IMG/VR virus record: IMGVR_UViG_3300009128_000105
Coordinates: 1-28,770 of that record
Strand: one strand, 5' to 3'
Length of the DNA stretch: 28,770 bases
From: a virus
The position numbers and the translations under genes are program-made. The notes under the pieces are model-generated. The model was given only the letters and a program-made list of their open reading frames with translations. It made no database searches and was not told the DNA's origin. Positions 20,030 through 26,895 of the stretch are shown one piece after another; positions within the stretch are counted from its first letter, which is position 1; the number at the start of each line of letters is the position of its first letter.

Positions 20030-20361
20030 CAGACCGTCACTCGCCAGAAATTCACGGAGCCCAGTTCGCCAACGCCGCGCTCGATGCGCTTCGCCAAGCG
20101 CCCGAGGGTGAGATCCCGCGGATCAACGCCGGGCAAAAAAATCAGGGACGTTTCAAGGATCTCCGTCTCGGTGATCAAGACGGCGGCGCTCGTCTCGGAG
20201 GTGCCGTCGCCGCCCTCAGTCGTGCCGTCAATCCAGACAACGCGGGCCGCCTGCGCGACCGCTACCCTATAGGATAGATCGCCCGAGGCGTTCGCCATTG
20301 TGGCCGGGGCGACGTTGATCGTCTCCCTGAGTTGGCCGCGGAGCTGGGGGTCGAGAGCCAT
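20029..20361 (-). CDS. Head closure / connector protein, 110 aa
   Basis: Overlaps neighbours by TGATG. Short beta-rich protein opening MALDPQLRGQLRETINVAPA with strands (YRVAVAQAARVVWIDG, SAAVLITETEILETSLIFLP) and the segment LPGVDPRDLTLG before a helical end. Gene order (connector, this gene, gp10-like) and the beta-barrel look suit a head-closure (stopper) protein. No strong motif. Confidence 0.65.
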   Translation of the reverse strand: MALDPQLRGQLRETINVAPATMANASGDLSYRVAVAQAARVVWIDGTTEGGDGTSETSAAVLITETEILETSLIFLPGVDPRDLTLGRLAKRIERGVGELGSVNFWRVTV

Positions 20362-20774
20362 CAGGCCGTCGCCCCGCCGAAGTCGTCCATACCGACCGAG
20401 AAGGCCGGCTGAATAGCGTCTGAGTCGTCAGCGAGTAGATCCTTCCCGCTGATGGTAAGACCGCCGCAAAACACCTCACCGAGCGCGCTGGCCCGGTCGC
20501 GAAGGTCGTTCGCTAGAGTGAGATAGGCCGCCGCACGCTTGGAAGCGTTCACGCTTAGGCCCTGGTTCACGGTGTCAGTCTGGCGGCTGTAGTGCGCCGC
20601 TATGCCCTCGCAGGCCGCAGGGGCCGCAGCGAGAGCGTCGTCGCCGTTGCCGGCGAGGTAATAGGCCACCTCCTCGTCAGTGAGGAGCTGGTCGCTTGTG
20701 TCGGTGTCGCCCACGAGGAGCCGGAGCTCATCCCGTGTCGAGTTCGCCGGGTCGTTGCCGTAGGTCCAAGTCAT
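20361..20774 (-). CDS. Head-tail connector (gp6/gp15-like adaptor), 137 aa
   Basis: Helical protein with the adaptor signature: STRDELRLLVGDTDTSDQ, LLTDEEVAYYLAGNGDDALA, then a helix containing AACEGIAAHYSR and a later helix ASKRAAAYLTLANDLRDRAS. This resembles the D-x-L-R-x-x-x-G-D...L-x-D-E-E-I pattern of phage adaptor proteins that dock on the portal after packaging. Starts as an ATGA overlap with the small gene upstream. Confidence 0.8.
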   Translation of the reverse strand: MTWTYGNDPANSTRDELRLLVGDTDTSDQLLTDEEVAYYLAGNGDDALAAAPAACEGIAAHYSRQTDTVNQGLSVNASKRAAAYLTLANDLRDRASALGEVFCGGLTISGKDLLADDSDAIQPAFSVGMDDFGGATA

Positions 20775-20974
20775 GTCCTGGCCTTTCGCTTGCGACGCTT
20801 CGGCGCGGGCTTCGCCTCCGGCTCGGGGCCATCGCTTTCGACGATAGCACCCTGCCGGATGCGGAGCGAGCGGACCTCAGCCGGCCAATTATCGGCCTCA
20901 GGGACGGGCTGCCCCTGGAGCCGATAGCTGCCATCCGACAGGCGGATGCGCCGGCTGAGAACCGTGAAAACCAT
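20771..20974 (-). CDS. Hypothetical small basic protein, 67 aa
   Basis: Starts one base after the capsid stop at 20976. Begins MVFTVLSRRIRLSDGSYRLQ, a beta-rich half with two strands, and ends in a Pro/Lys/Arg-rich tail (PEAKPAPKRRKRKART). Located directly after the capsid gene, where phages often have small head proteins. The basic tail could touch DNA. No family recognised. Confidence 0.65.
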   Translation of the reverse strand: MVFTVLSRRIRLSDGSYRLQGQPVPEADNWPAEVRSLRIRQGAIVESDGPEPEAKPAPKRRKRKART

Positions 20975-20975
20975 G

Positions 20976-21947
20976 CTAGGCGATCACCTCGTCGAAGAAC
21001 GCACCGCACTCGGGAGCGACAACCTTCGAGGCGAAGGCGAGCTCGGCCTCGATGCGGTCCGAAGCGAGGTGCTCCATGCGGAAGCGCTTGATCCGGTTGC
21101 CCATTGCGCCAGCGCCGAGCAGACCGTTCCAGCTGAAGAGATAGCCGCCGCTGGGCTGCATCAGGCTCGGGGTGGGGTTGCTGTAGACGAGCAGGGCGTC
21201 CTTCTCGCCGGCGATGAAGCCGGTGGTCGTTGTAGCTGCGCCCTCTGCGGAGGTCGTAGCGATGGCCCGGCTCACAAGGTAGGTGTCCACGCCGAAGACG
21301 GCGGCGAGGAGATCCTCGGTCACGATCCCGGTCTGGGTGTACTTGATACGATCGAGCACGTCGGGATGATTCATCAGCACGCGGTGCACCTGAGCGCCGA
21401 CGACCATTTTGTTCGGGCGGACTCCTGTTTTGGCAAGGACCGCTTCAGCCTGCTGCGCAACGTCCTGAATGGGAGTTGATAGGGAGTAATTGCTCCAGAG
21501 GTTGCCGGGGGTGATGTCGGAGCCCGTGGTCGAGCCGGTCCAGACCGAGGTCGTGAAGAAGCTCGCGGCCCAGAGTTGGTCCCGCTTGATGAGGAGCTGG
21601 TTCGTTACGTATTGGGTAGCGTCACGGTCGGCGTTGATCGCAGCGTCGGCGTTCGCACGCATCTGGTCGCTGACGTCCATATGTACGGCGTAAACCGGAG
21701 CATAATAAGTGTCGGTCGTGAGGCGATAGCCCGCACCTGCCGACTCGCTGCCTGGGCCGCGGAGCTGCGCCTCGCTGCGGAGCATGTCGCCGCGGTCGTA
21801 CTTGAAGAACGCGTCGCTCTGCTTCCCTACGGGGAGGACGGGGAACACCTTGTCTGCGACGAAGGCACCGGGCTCGTTGGCGAAAGCGACGCTGACTTGT
21901 GTCAGGGCTGCATCGACATGAACGTCTGATGGAGTTGGATTGCTCAT
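20976..21947 (-). CDS. Major capsid protein (HK97-fold, E-like family)
   Basis: 323 aa; AAGGAG seven bases before ATG 21947. Characteristic E-like phage capsid features: an N-arm with NEPGAFVADKVFPVLPVGKQ, then AFFKYDRGDMLR, YYAPVYAVHMDVSD, a spine helix, ANADAAINADRDATQYVTNQ, and a P-domain core KTGVRPNKMVVGAQVHRVLM...LAAVFGVDTYLVS, ending KVVAPECGAFFDEVIA. It forms the icosahedral shell. Flanked by a DUF2190-like gene upstream and connector genes downstream. No delta-domain or cleavage site is evident; scaffolding is supplied by the gene at 22368. Confidence 0.9.
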   Translation of the reverse strand: MSNPTPSDVHVDAALTQVSVAFANEPGAFVADKVFPVLPVGKQSDAFFKYDRGDMLRSEAQLRGPGSESAGAGYRLTTDTYYAPVYAVHMDVSDQMRANADAAINADRDATQYVTNQLLIKRDQLWAASFFTTSVWTGSTTGSDITPGNLWSNYSLSTPIQDVAQQAEAVLAKTGVRPNKMVVGAQVHRVLMNHPDVLDRIKYTQTGIVTEDLLAAVFGVDTYLVSRAIATTSAEGAATTTTGFIAGEKDALLVYSNPTPSLMQPSGGYLFSWNGLLGAGAMGNRIKRFRMEHLASDRIEAELAFASKVVAPECGAFFDEVIA

Positions 21948-21969
21948 GGGTTAATCTCCTTATTTTGGG

Positions 21970-22344
21970 TTAGATCACGATCAGCGCGGGGCTGATCATG
22001 GCGGTCAGGATCTCGTCGGCTGCGGAGCCTTCGAGGACCAGAGCGACGGGGTACTGGGTTGCGACGGCTGCCTGGGCCTGTGCGTCGGTAGCGGTGCCAC
22101 AAATGGCCCCGGCTGCGAGCGTAGCGCCGCTCTCAAGTTTGCTGATTCCGCTGATGCAGACGACAGCGGCCTGGCCGGCGGTGGGCTTGTTTTGAAGCAC
22201 TCCGACGGGGACGTCAGTAATCGCCGTACAGATAGCGACGGTATTGTTGGCGCTCATCTTCACGAAGCGGTACTGCTTCGCGCTGAGGTCGCCCGAGGCG
22301 ATGAAGGTGGCGCAAGTAGCGCCGGCGGTGAGATCGTAAGCCAT
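21970..22344 (-). CDS. DUF2190-like capsid decoration protein, 124 aa
   Basis: AGGAGA before ATG 22344. Beta-rich Ala/Gly-rich protein with the DUF2190 look: SGDLSAKQYRFVKMSANNTV, PVGVLQNKPTAGQAAVVCIS, GISKLESGATLAAGA and a final VALVLEGSAADEILTAMISP. DUF2190-type proteins trimerise on phage capsids as decoration or stabilising proteins. Its position between scaffold and major capsid genes agrees. Confidence 0.78.
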   Translation of the reverse strand: MAYDLTAGATCATFIASGDLSAKQYRFVKMSANNTVAICTAITDVPVGVLQNKPTAGQAAVVCISGISKLESGATLAAGAICGTATDAQAQAAVATQYPVALVLEGSAADEILTAMISPALIVI

Positions 22345-22367
22345 TTCTGTTCTCCTGGTTTTCGGCG

Positions 22368-23099
22368 TTACTTGGTTCGCTCGGCGAGATATTCGCCATA
22401 GAGCTTGGGTTCGGTCTTCAGCACGGTATCGATGGCCTTCGCCTTGTTCTCGTCCAGGCCCTTGCGGACCCGGTCCTGCGCGAGCTGCTCGATGCGGTCC
22501 CAGGCGGATCCAGCGGCCTCGACGGCGGTGGTCTTCCCGGTCTCGCTGAGCAGGCCCTCGGCCTTGGCGACGCTGGCGGCGGTCAGGCGTCCGAAGGTGT
22601 CCTCGATAACCTTGAGGGCATCGGGGGCGGCCTTGCGGAGCTCGCCCCAGACGGGAGCCAGCTCGTCGGCCTTGACGCCGGGGAGGGCGCCGAAGCGGTC
22701 GGCGATGCTCTCGGTGTCGGCCTTCAGGACGCGCTCGTCTCGCTCGGCCTTGAGGACGGCCTCAAGCTCGGCGATGCGATCGTTCGCGGCCTTGAGCACG
22801 GGGTCGAGCTCGTCGGCGGCCTTCTCGACCTCGGCGGGCTCGTCCTCGATGGCGGCGGCCTCAGGCTCCTCGGCGTCAGCCTCGGGCTCGTCCTTGGCGA
22901 CCTCGGCGGGAGCTCCGGCCAGGCCGAAGGCGCTGAGGGCCTCGGCGGGGATCTCGTCGGCGAAGCCCACGAGAATACGGTGGGCGGTGGTGAGGGCCGC
23001 TTGGGCGTCCTCGGAGAGATCGAGCTTGGCGACGGCCTCGATGAGGTCCGCCTCTCGCTCGGTCGCTACTTCTGCGACGGCGTTCAGGGTGTCTTTCAT
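22368..23099 (-). CDS. Probable internal start: short scaffold, 243 aa
   Basis: An in-frame ATG at 23099 (MKDTLNAVAEVATEREADL) is preceded by AGAGGAA at good spacing, the best ribosome site in the frame. Starting here omits the XkdF-type motif and leaves only the acidic scaffold part. Nested scaffold genes within a longer frame are known in other phages (lambda C/Nu3). Both products may be made; this may be the main one. Confidence 0.5.
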   Translation of the reverse strand: MKDTLNAVAEVATEREADLIEAVAKLDLSEDAQAALTTAHRILVGFADEIPAEALSAFGLAGAPAEVAKDEPEADAEEPEAAAIEDEPAEVEKAADELDPVLKAANDRIAELEAVLKAERDERVLKADTESIADRFGALPGVKADELAPVWGELRKAAPDALKVIEDTFGRLTAASVAKAEGLLSETGKTTAVEAAGSAWDRIEQLAQDRVRKGLDENKAKAIDTVLKTEPKLYGEYLAERTK

Positions 23100-23231
23100 G
23101 GGGGTTCCTCTTTGGTGGTTTTTCCACACGAGGAAGCGCCGGCCGTTGGCCGCACGATCGACGAGGCTCACCTCATCGACGGTCAAATTCTCAAGGAGGG
23201 TGGCCTCCTGGGAGGCGGGGCGCTCGCTCAT
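22368..23231 (-). CDS. Scaffold protein with XkdF-type N-terminal motif
   Basis: 287 aa from ATG 23231. The open frame reaches back to GTG 23429, but none of the upstream starts (GTG 23429, ATG 23279, ATG 23231) has a good Shine-Dalgarno site, so this start is a judgement. Near the N-terminus lies NLTVDEVSLVDRAANGRRFL, a motif normally seen at the head of XkdF-like prohead protease genes. The rest is acidic and Ala/Glu-rich with a long helical heptad region (LKAANDRIAELEAVLKAERD) and a helical C-terminus ending YLAERTK, as in scaffolds that direct capsid assembly. The protease body itself is encoded separately at 23801-24562 across an inserted + strand gene. Confidence 0.72.
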   Translation of the reverse strand: MSERPASQEATLLENLTVDEVSLVDRAANGRRFLVWKNHQRGTPMKDTLNAVAEVATEREADLIEAVAKLDLSEDAQAALTTAHRILVGFADEIPAEALSAFGLAGAPAEVAKDEPEADAEEPEAAAIEDEPAEVEKAADELDPVLKAANDRIAELEAVLKAERDERVLKADTESIADRFGALPGVKADELAPVWGELRKAAPDALKVIEDTFGRLTAASVAKAEGLLSETGKTTAVEAAGSAWDRIEQLAQDRVRKGLDENKAKAIDTVLKTEPKLYGEYLAERTK

Positions 23232-23430
23232 GGGGTCAGTCTCGGATTGGTCGCCTCTCGGCGTCGTATCTGAGCCCATGTCGTCATCGGGCGCGGTGGG
23301 CTGGGCTCGCCATAGATCGGCGGAGTTCCTGCTCCCCTGTAGGGTGAGGGCTCCCGAGGGGCTTGTCAATACCCTAGAAAAGACAGGGCGGAACCCGTGC
23401 TTTTCTGGGGTTTTTGAAAATAGTTTCACT

Positions 23431-23479
23431 TTCTTCGTTTTAGGGCTTTACAACGGTTAGGGGTTGCTGCATTGTATAG
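23431..23479 (+). promoter_or_regulatory. Putative early promoter element, copy C
   Basis: TTCTTCGTTTT, TTTACA (23447-23452) and TTGTATAG with TGTATA starting 20 bases downstream, matching copy B in order and spacing. It points rightward, opposite to the surrounding late genes, and precedes a single small gene. It lies in an AT-rich island (23401-23480) in otherwise GC-rich sequence. Confidence 0.65.
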
Positions 23480-23496
23480 ATAGGAAGAAACACAAC

Positions 23497-23509
23497 GCCC
23501 CGGAAGGGC
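23497..23509 (+). promoter_or_regulatory. Leader hairpin of the inserted + strand gene
   Basis: GCCC-CGGAA-GGGC stem-loop, then AAAGGAG and ATG 23524. Same leader string as at 6747-6764, showing that promoter, leader hairpin and ribosome site form one repeated cassette. Confidence 0.5.
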
Positions 23510-23523
23510 AAAAGGAGAACGCA

Positions 23524-23766
23524 ATGACCTACCTGCCAAACTTCAAAGTCGTCAACGTCTCGACCCAGACCGAAGAAACCACCTTATACGAAGCGGCCAA
23601 AACACTAACCGCCCTCTCCGAGAACGGAACCACTGGCCCAGACGACAACGCGTTGATCGCCAAGCACGGGAGGGCGGTTGCCTTCTATAGCTTCTGGCAC
23701 AACCAAATCCGGCCCGCCTATAGCGCAACGGAGCGGGAGCGCCGGGCGCTTGGCTTCAACCTATAA
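23524..23766 (+). CDS. Moron-like early gene inside the late block, 80 aa
   Basis: ATG 23524 has AAAGGAG seven bases upstream; the frame opens earlier at 23464, but that part is leader. The product starts MTYLPNFKVVNVSTQTEETT and has a helical middle (LYEAAKTLTALSENG) and an aromatic/His region (AVAFYSFWHNQIRPAYSATE). No membrane segment or family recognised. It is the only + strand gene between 8795 and the window end, has its own promoter copy and leader, and is closed by an inverted repeat shared with the convergent protease gene. That layout is typical of a moron. Function unknown; early anti-host, superinfection or anti-defence roles are possibilities only. Confidence 0.75.
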   Translation: MTYLPNFKVVNVSTQTEETTLYEAAKTLTALSENGTTGPDDNALIAKHGRAVAFYSFWHNQIRPAYSATERERRALGFNL

Positions 23767-23797
23767 GGGAGCCCAGCCGCCTGGGGGATCGGCTCCC
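23767..23797. terminator. Inverted repeat between convergent genes (bidirectional terminator candidate)
   Basis: GGGAGCC (23767-23773) pairs with GGCTCCC (23791-23797) in the 34-base gap between the + gene stop (23766) and the - gene stop (23801). A smaller CAG/CTG stem can form inside. It is symmetric and so could act on both transcripts. There is no T run on either side, so intrinsic termination is uncertain. Confidence 0.5.
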
Positions 23798-23800
23798 CGC

Positions 23801-24562
23801 TTAGGCCGGCGACCTGGTCCCGTAGCCGCCTATGGAAAACCCGGAGTAGTCGCCGCTTTTTACCATCGCCCAGAGGGCGTCGCTGTGGACCTTGACCGCC
23901 ATCAGCCACGTCCCGGCCTCGTAGGTCTGCCCGCCCATCGAGCCGGGCTCGGGAGCGATCCAGCTCTCGACCACCTCGGCGTCGGCCTCCCTTGTGTGCA
24001 TGTCGCCGACGGTGCGCGACCGGGCGAGGAAGTCGTGGGCGGCCTGCTCGATCGTCTCGGACGTTAGGGTGTCGCCCTGGAGGTCGATCGTGTTCGGCTC
24101 CAAGACAATCCCGTAGACGAGGCGCTTGTCCTCGTCGGCCTTGGCGACCTCGCAGCCCAGCTCGAATCGGCGAGCCCTCTGATCCACGAGGCGCTTGACC
24201 GCGCGCAGCTTGCGCCCCACCTCGCCTGAGTCGCCACGACGGAGCACGGCGGCCGGATGCGGGAGCGTCAGGTCAGCCCGATCGCCTAGAGCCTGCCGGG
24301 CCTTCTTACCGAGCGCCACGACGACGGGGACGCCCTCAAGCGCCTTGAGCACCTCGGCGGGGTCGAGTTCATCGACGAGCCCGGACTCCGCGCTGATCGT
24401 GGTCACTAGGTGAGGGAGCCCCAGCGGCTCGGCGTAGACCTTTCGGAAGGCGCAGCCGACACGGCCGGAGAGGTGACGCCCGCGGGCGGCGTCGAGCGCC
24501 GAGGGGGAGGCCCCGACGAAGGCAACAAGGGGCGAGCCCTCGGTCTGGTTAACGGTGATCAT
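23801..24562 (-). CDS. UDG-like domain fused to XkdF-like prohead protease
   Basis: 253 aa from ATG 24562 (AAGGAG six bases upstream). Residues about 137-248 match the phage XkdF serine-protease-type domain: LVYGIVLEPNTIDLQGD, a helix (SETIEQAAHDFLARS), VGDMHTREAD, VVESWIAPEPGSMGG, GTWLMAVKVHSDALWAMVKS and GFSIGG. Residues about 12-127 resemble the uracil-DNA glycosylase superfamily (family 4/5 type): LVAFVGASPSALDAARGRHL, SGRVG, VVVALGKKARQALG and LPHPAAVLRRG. The UDG active-site motif normally reads GEAPG; here it is GASPS, so glycosylase activity is doubtful. Protease role: capsid maturation. Role of the UDG-like part: perhaps DNA or portal binding. It lies between the MuF-like gene and the inserted + gene. 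Confidence 0.8.
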   Translation of the reverse strand: MITVNQTEGSPLVAFVGASPSALDAARGRHLSGRVGCAFRKVYAEPLGLPHLVTTISAESGLVDELDPAEVLKALEGVPVVVALGKKARQALGDRADLTLPHPAAVLRRGDSGEVGRKLRAVKRLVDQRARRFELGCEVAKADEDKRLVYGIVLEPNTIDLQGDTLTSETIEQAAHDFLARSRTVGDMHTREADAEVVESWIAPEPGSMGGQTYEAGTWLMAVKVHSDALWAMVKSGDYSGFSIGGYGTRSPA

Positions 24563-24572
24563 GGATGGCTCC

Positions 24573-25577
24573 TTAGATCTTGGTTTCGAGCACGACTGCG
24601 CATCGGCAGTTTGGGTGAGCTGGCGGGAGCTCATAGAGGTCGCCCAGGCCCTCGAAGGCGCCGCCGATGGGGGACTCCTTCCCATCGAGGTCGGAGCAGA
24701 TGGGACAGGTGCGCTCGCCGGGGTCAGCGACCCAGACGCGAACGGCGCCGGCGAGAACGAGGCCCTCTTCGACCGCCTGCCGAAACGCCTGATCTTGCCC
24801 GGCCGCCTGGGCGAAGACTGTTTCGGTGCGGGCGATGAGCTCGGCGCGCTGGCGCAGGAGCTTGCGCCCGTAGGCGTCGATGGCCCGGTCGTGCGCAGCG
24901 GCGCTCAGACCGGCGAGCTCCTCACTGCGACGCATCACCGCCCGGATCTGATCCGAGCGCAGACCGATCAGGGGGCGGATCGTGCGGGCGAGCCGGCTGG
25001 CGCTCCCGCCCTGGAGATAGGCGTCGGCGACGACCTCCCGGATCGCCTCCCGGGTCGTCGAGGTGATCTCGGTCACGAGCTCCGCGGTGCGCTGCTCCAG
25101 CCAGGGGATCGTCCAGGGGTTGCGCAGGGAGAAGCTCCCGCCCAGCTCGGCCATGGCCGCCTCGCCCGAAGCCCAGGCGAGTGTCCTCATCGCGGTCTGA
25201 TAGCGCAGCGCCGCCTCCACCTGCTCGGCCTCCATCCGCTGAGCGAGCCCGGCGATGGCGAGCCCGGTCGGCGTGATCGGGGTCGCGGCCTTGCGCTGGC
25301 GGGCGGGGAGCGCCTCGATGTCGATCGGTGGGAGCTCGGGCGTCACGATCCGATCGAGGACCGGCGAGGGGTTGCCCGAGCTGATCGCCTCCGACATCGC
25401 GGCGAGCGGGACGGCCCCTTGCATCGCCCGGAAGAAGGCGATCATGGCCGGCCGGACCTCCTTCACCTGACGATCGCGCTGAGACTCGGCGGCGCGCCAG
25501 TCGATGAGCTCACGCCGGGCCTCGGCCGACTTGCTGATCTTCGCGGGGCTCCCCTTGTGCGAGCAGCAGAAGGGCAT
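24573..25577 (-). CDS. MuF/SPP1 gp7-like minor head protein
   Basis: 334 aa; start overlaps the portal stop (TGATG). Mostly helical, with the C-terminal MuF domain: RAELIARTETVFAQAAGQDQ, then VRVWVADPGERTCPICSDLD and LYELPPAHPNCRCAVVLETK. The CxxCxxLDG and HPNCRC pairs are the family signature (likely zinc- or disulphide-linked). Such proteins sit next to the portal inside the head and may be injected with DNA. No toxin domain is fused at the C-terminus, unlike some polymorphic MuF proteins. Downstream of portal and upstream of the protease, the usual order. Confidence 0.9.
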   Translation of the reverse strand: MPFCCSHKGSPAKISKSAEARRELIDWRAAESQRDRQVKEVRPAMIAFFRAMQGAVPLAAMSEAISSGNPSPVLDRIVTPELPPIDIEALPARQRKAATPITPTGLAIAGLAQRMEAEQVEAALRYQTAMRTLAWASGEAAMAELGGSFSLRNPWTIPWLEQRTAELVTEITSTTREAIREVVADAYLQGGSASRLARTIRPLIGLRSDQIRAVMRRSEELAGLSAAAHDRAIDAYGRKLLRQRAELIARTETVFAQAAGQDQAFRQAVEEGLVLAGAVRVWVADPGERTCPICSDLDGKESPIGGAFEGLGDLYELPPAHPNCRCAVVLETKI

Positions 25578-26884
25578 CAGCCCAGCTCGCTCGACACGCC
25601 GGTGACGGCGCTTTCTAGGTCCACGGCGGGGAGCCCGGCCGCGCTGCGGAGGTGCTCCTCCAGCACGGCGTCAGGCGTGATGAGCCCGGCGCCGGTCATC
25701 GTCTGAAGGAACCCGCCCAGCTCATCGAGGGGCCGGTCCTCGATGTCGCCATAGTCGAAGCTCGGGAGGAGCTCCCGGTCGAACTCAGGGTTCAAAGCGA
25801 AGAGCCGAGGGACGGCGAAGCGGTTAAGGACGCTCGCTATGCTCTCCAGGGTGGAGCGGAGCGCCGTAGCAAAGAGGGCCGTCTTCGAGGCCGCGAGGGC
25901 GAAGGAACCGTGAGCGTCGGCACCGAGCAGGATGAACTCGGCTAGAACGCTCATCGCGATCCGAGACTCATAGCGCCGAATGATCTCGTCGGTGTTCAGC
26001 GACCGGCTCCCACCGGTAGAGAGCAGCGAGAGCTTGAATCCGGTGGGCTTGCCCTCTCGGTCGAGCTCGGCCGGCATAATCACGCCCTCGCGCTCGTCGC
26101 GTCGGATCTGCTGGATCATCGACTCAAGGTTTGACCGCAGAGCCTTCTGCGCTGGCGTCGCCTTGGCCGTCATGATCTCGGGCGGAACCTGGAGCACGGG
26201 GAGCCCGGCGAGGTCGCGCTCGACGCCAATCGCTTCGATCTCCTGGAGGCGCTTCAGGAAGTACCAGGAGCGATATCCGTTACGCAGGACCGAGCGCCCT
26301 TGCGGGTTATTTCGCTCAGAGCGGGTGCGAAAGAGGAGGAGCTTCTCGATCGGGATCAGCGTCTCCTCGTAGGTCGGAGGTGTGCGCTGCCAGAGGCCGC
26401 GGATGCCGCCGTCGAGGTCCATCTCCCAGCGCGCTACCGTGTCCTGACCGCGGATGGCGAACTTGCGCCAGCCGATGCGCCCGTCGTCGTAGGCCGATCG
26501 CTGAAAGGGTTCGTTGGAGTCGCCGCCGCGAACCTTGTAAACAATCTCAAATGGGGCGAAGCCGAAGACCAGCATCGAGAGCACCTCTGAGATGAAAGCC
26601 TCCCAGTCGCTAGACATGTCGCCGACGCACTCCTCAAGGAACTCGGCGGCCCGCGCGGCCGCGTCGCTCTCGTTGGCCGGTCGTACCGTCCACTCGACCT
26701 GACGAATCAGGCTCTCGATGGCGTAGAGGATCGCCCCGACGACGGCGTCGTTGTCGCGCATCTCGGCGTAGGCCCGGACGCCGCGCTGGCCCTTGAGCTG
26801 GGCGAGCCACTCCTGGTCAATCTGGCCACCATTCGTTCGGAGGCCGGTGGTCCCGATCTCGATGAGGTTCTCGTCTGTCGCCAT
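25577..26884 (-). CDS. Portal protein
   Basis: 435 aa; GGAG before ATG 26884. Portal-type sequence throughout: YAEMRDNDAVVGAILYAIES, VEWTVRP, FLEECVGDMSSDWEAFISEV, SMLVFGFAPFEIVYK, IPIEKLLLFRTRSERNNPQG, RSVLRNGYRSWYFLKRLQEI and EAIGVERDLAGLPVLQVP, then a helical wing and C-terminal region. It forms the dodecameric ring at the packaging vertex, on which terminase and connectors dock. Gene order terminase-portal-MuF agrees. Which portal subfamily (DUF935 or HK97-like) is not clear to me. Confidence 0.9.
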   Translation of the reverse strand: MATDENLIEIGTTGLRTNGGQIDQEWLAQLKGQRGVRAYAEMRDNDAVVGAILYAIESLIRQVEWTVRPANESDAAARAAEFLEECVGDMSSDWEAFISEVLSMLVFGFAPFEIVYKVRGGDSNEPFQRSAYDDGRIGWRKFAIRGQDTVARWEMDLDGGIRGLWQRTPPTYEETLIPIEKLLLFRTRSERNNPQGRSVLRNGYRSWYFLKRLQEIEAIGVERDLAGLPVLQVPPEIMTAKATPAQKALRSNLESMIQQIRRDEREGVIMPAELDREGKPTGFKLSLLSTGGSRSLNTDEIIRRYESRIAMSVLAEFILLGADAHGSFALAASKTALFATALRSTLESIASVLNRFAVPRLFALNPEFDRELLPSFDYGDIEDRPLDELGGFLQTMTGAGLITPDAVLEEHLRSAAGLPAVDLESAVTGVSSELG

Positions 26885-26895
26885 TGGGATCTCCG

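Noticed and set aside
23364-23369. TTGACA on the - strand as a late promoter -35 box upstream of the scaffold
   Set aside because: No acceptable -10 box lies 16-18 bases downstream (CACCCT or ACCCTA), so the hexamer alone is not enough, although a second late promoter after the inserted gene would make sense.
22405-23460. 351-codon open frame on the + strand
   Set aside because: Antisense to the scaffold gene, Ser/Ala-rich low complexity, mirrors the scaffold's Glu/Ala codons.
24555-25706. 383-codon open frame on the + strand
   Set aside because: Antisense to the MuF-like and portal genes, Gly/Arg/Asp-rich with no domain; a composition shadow.
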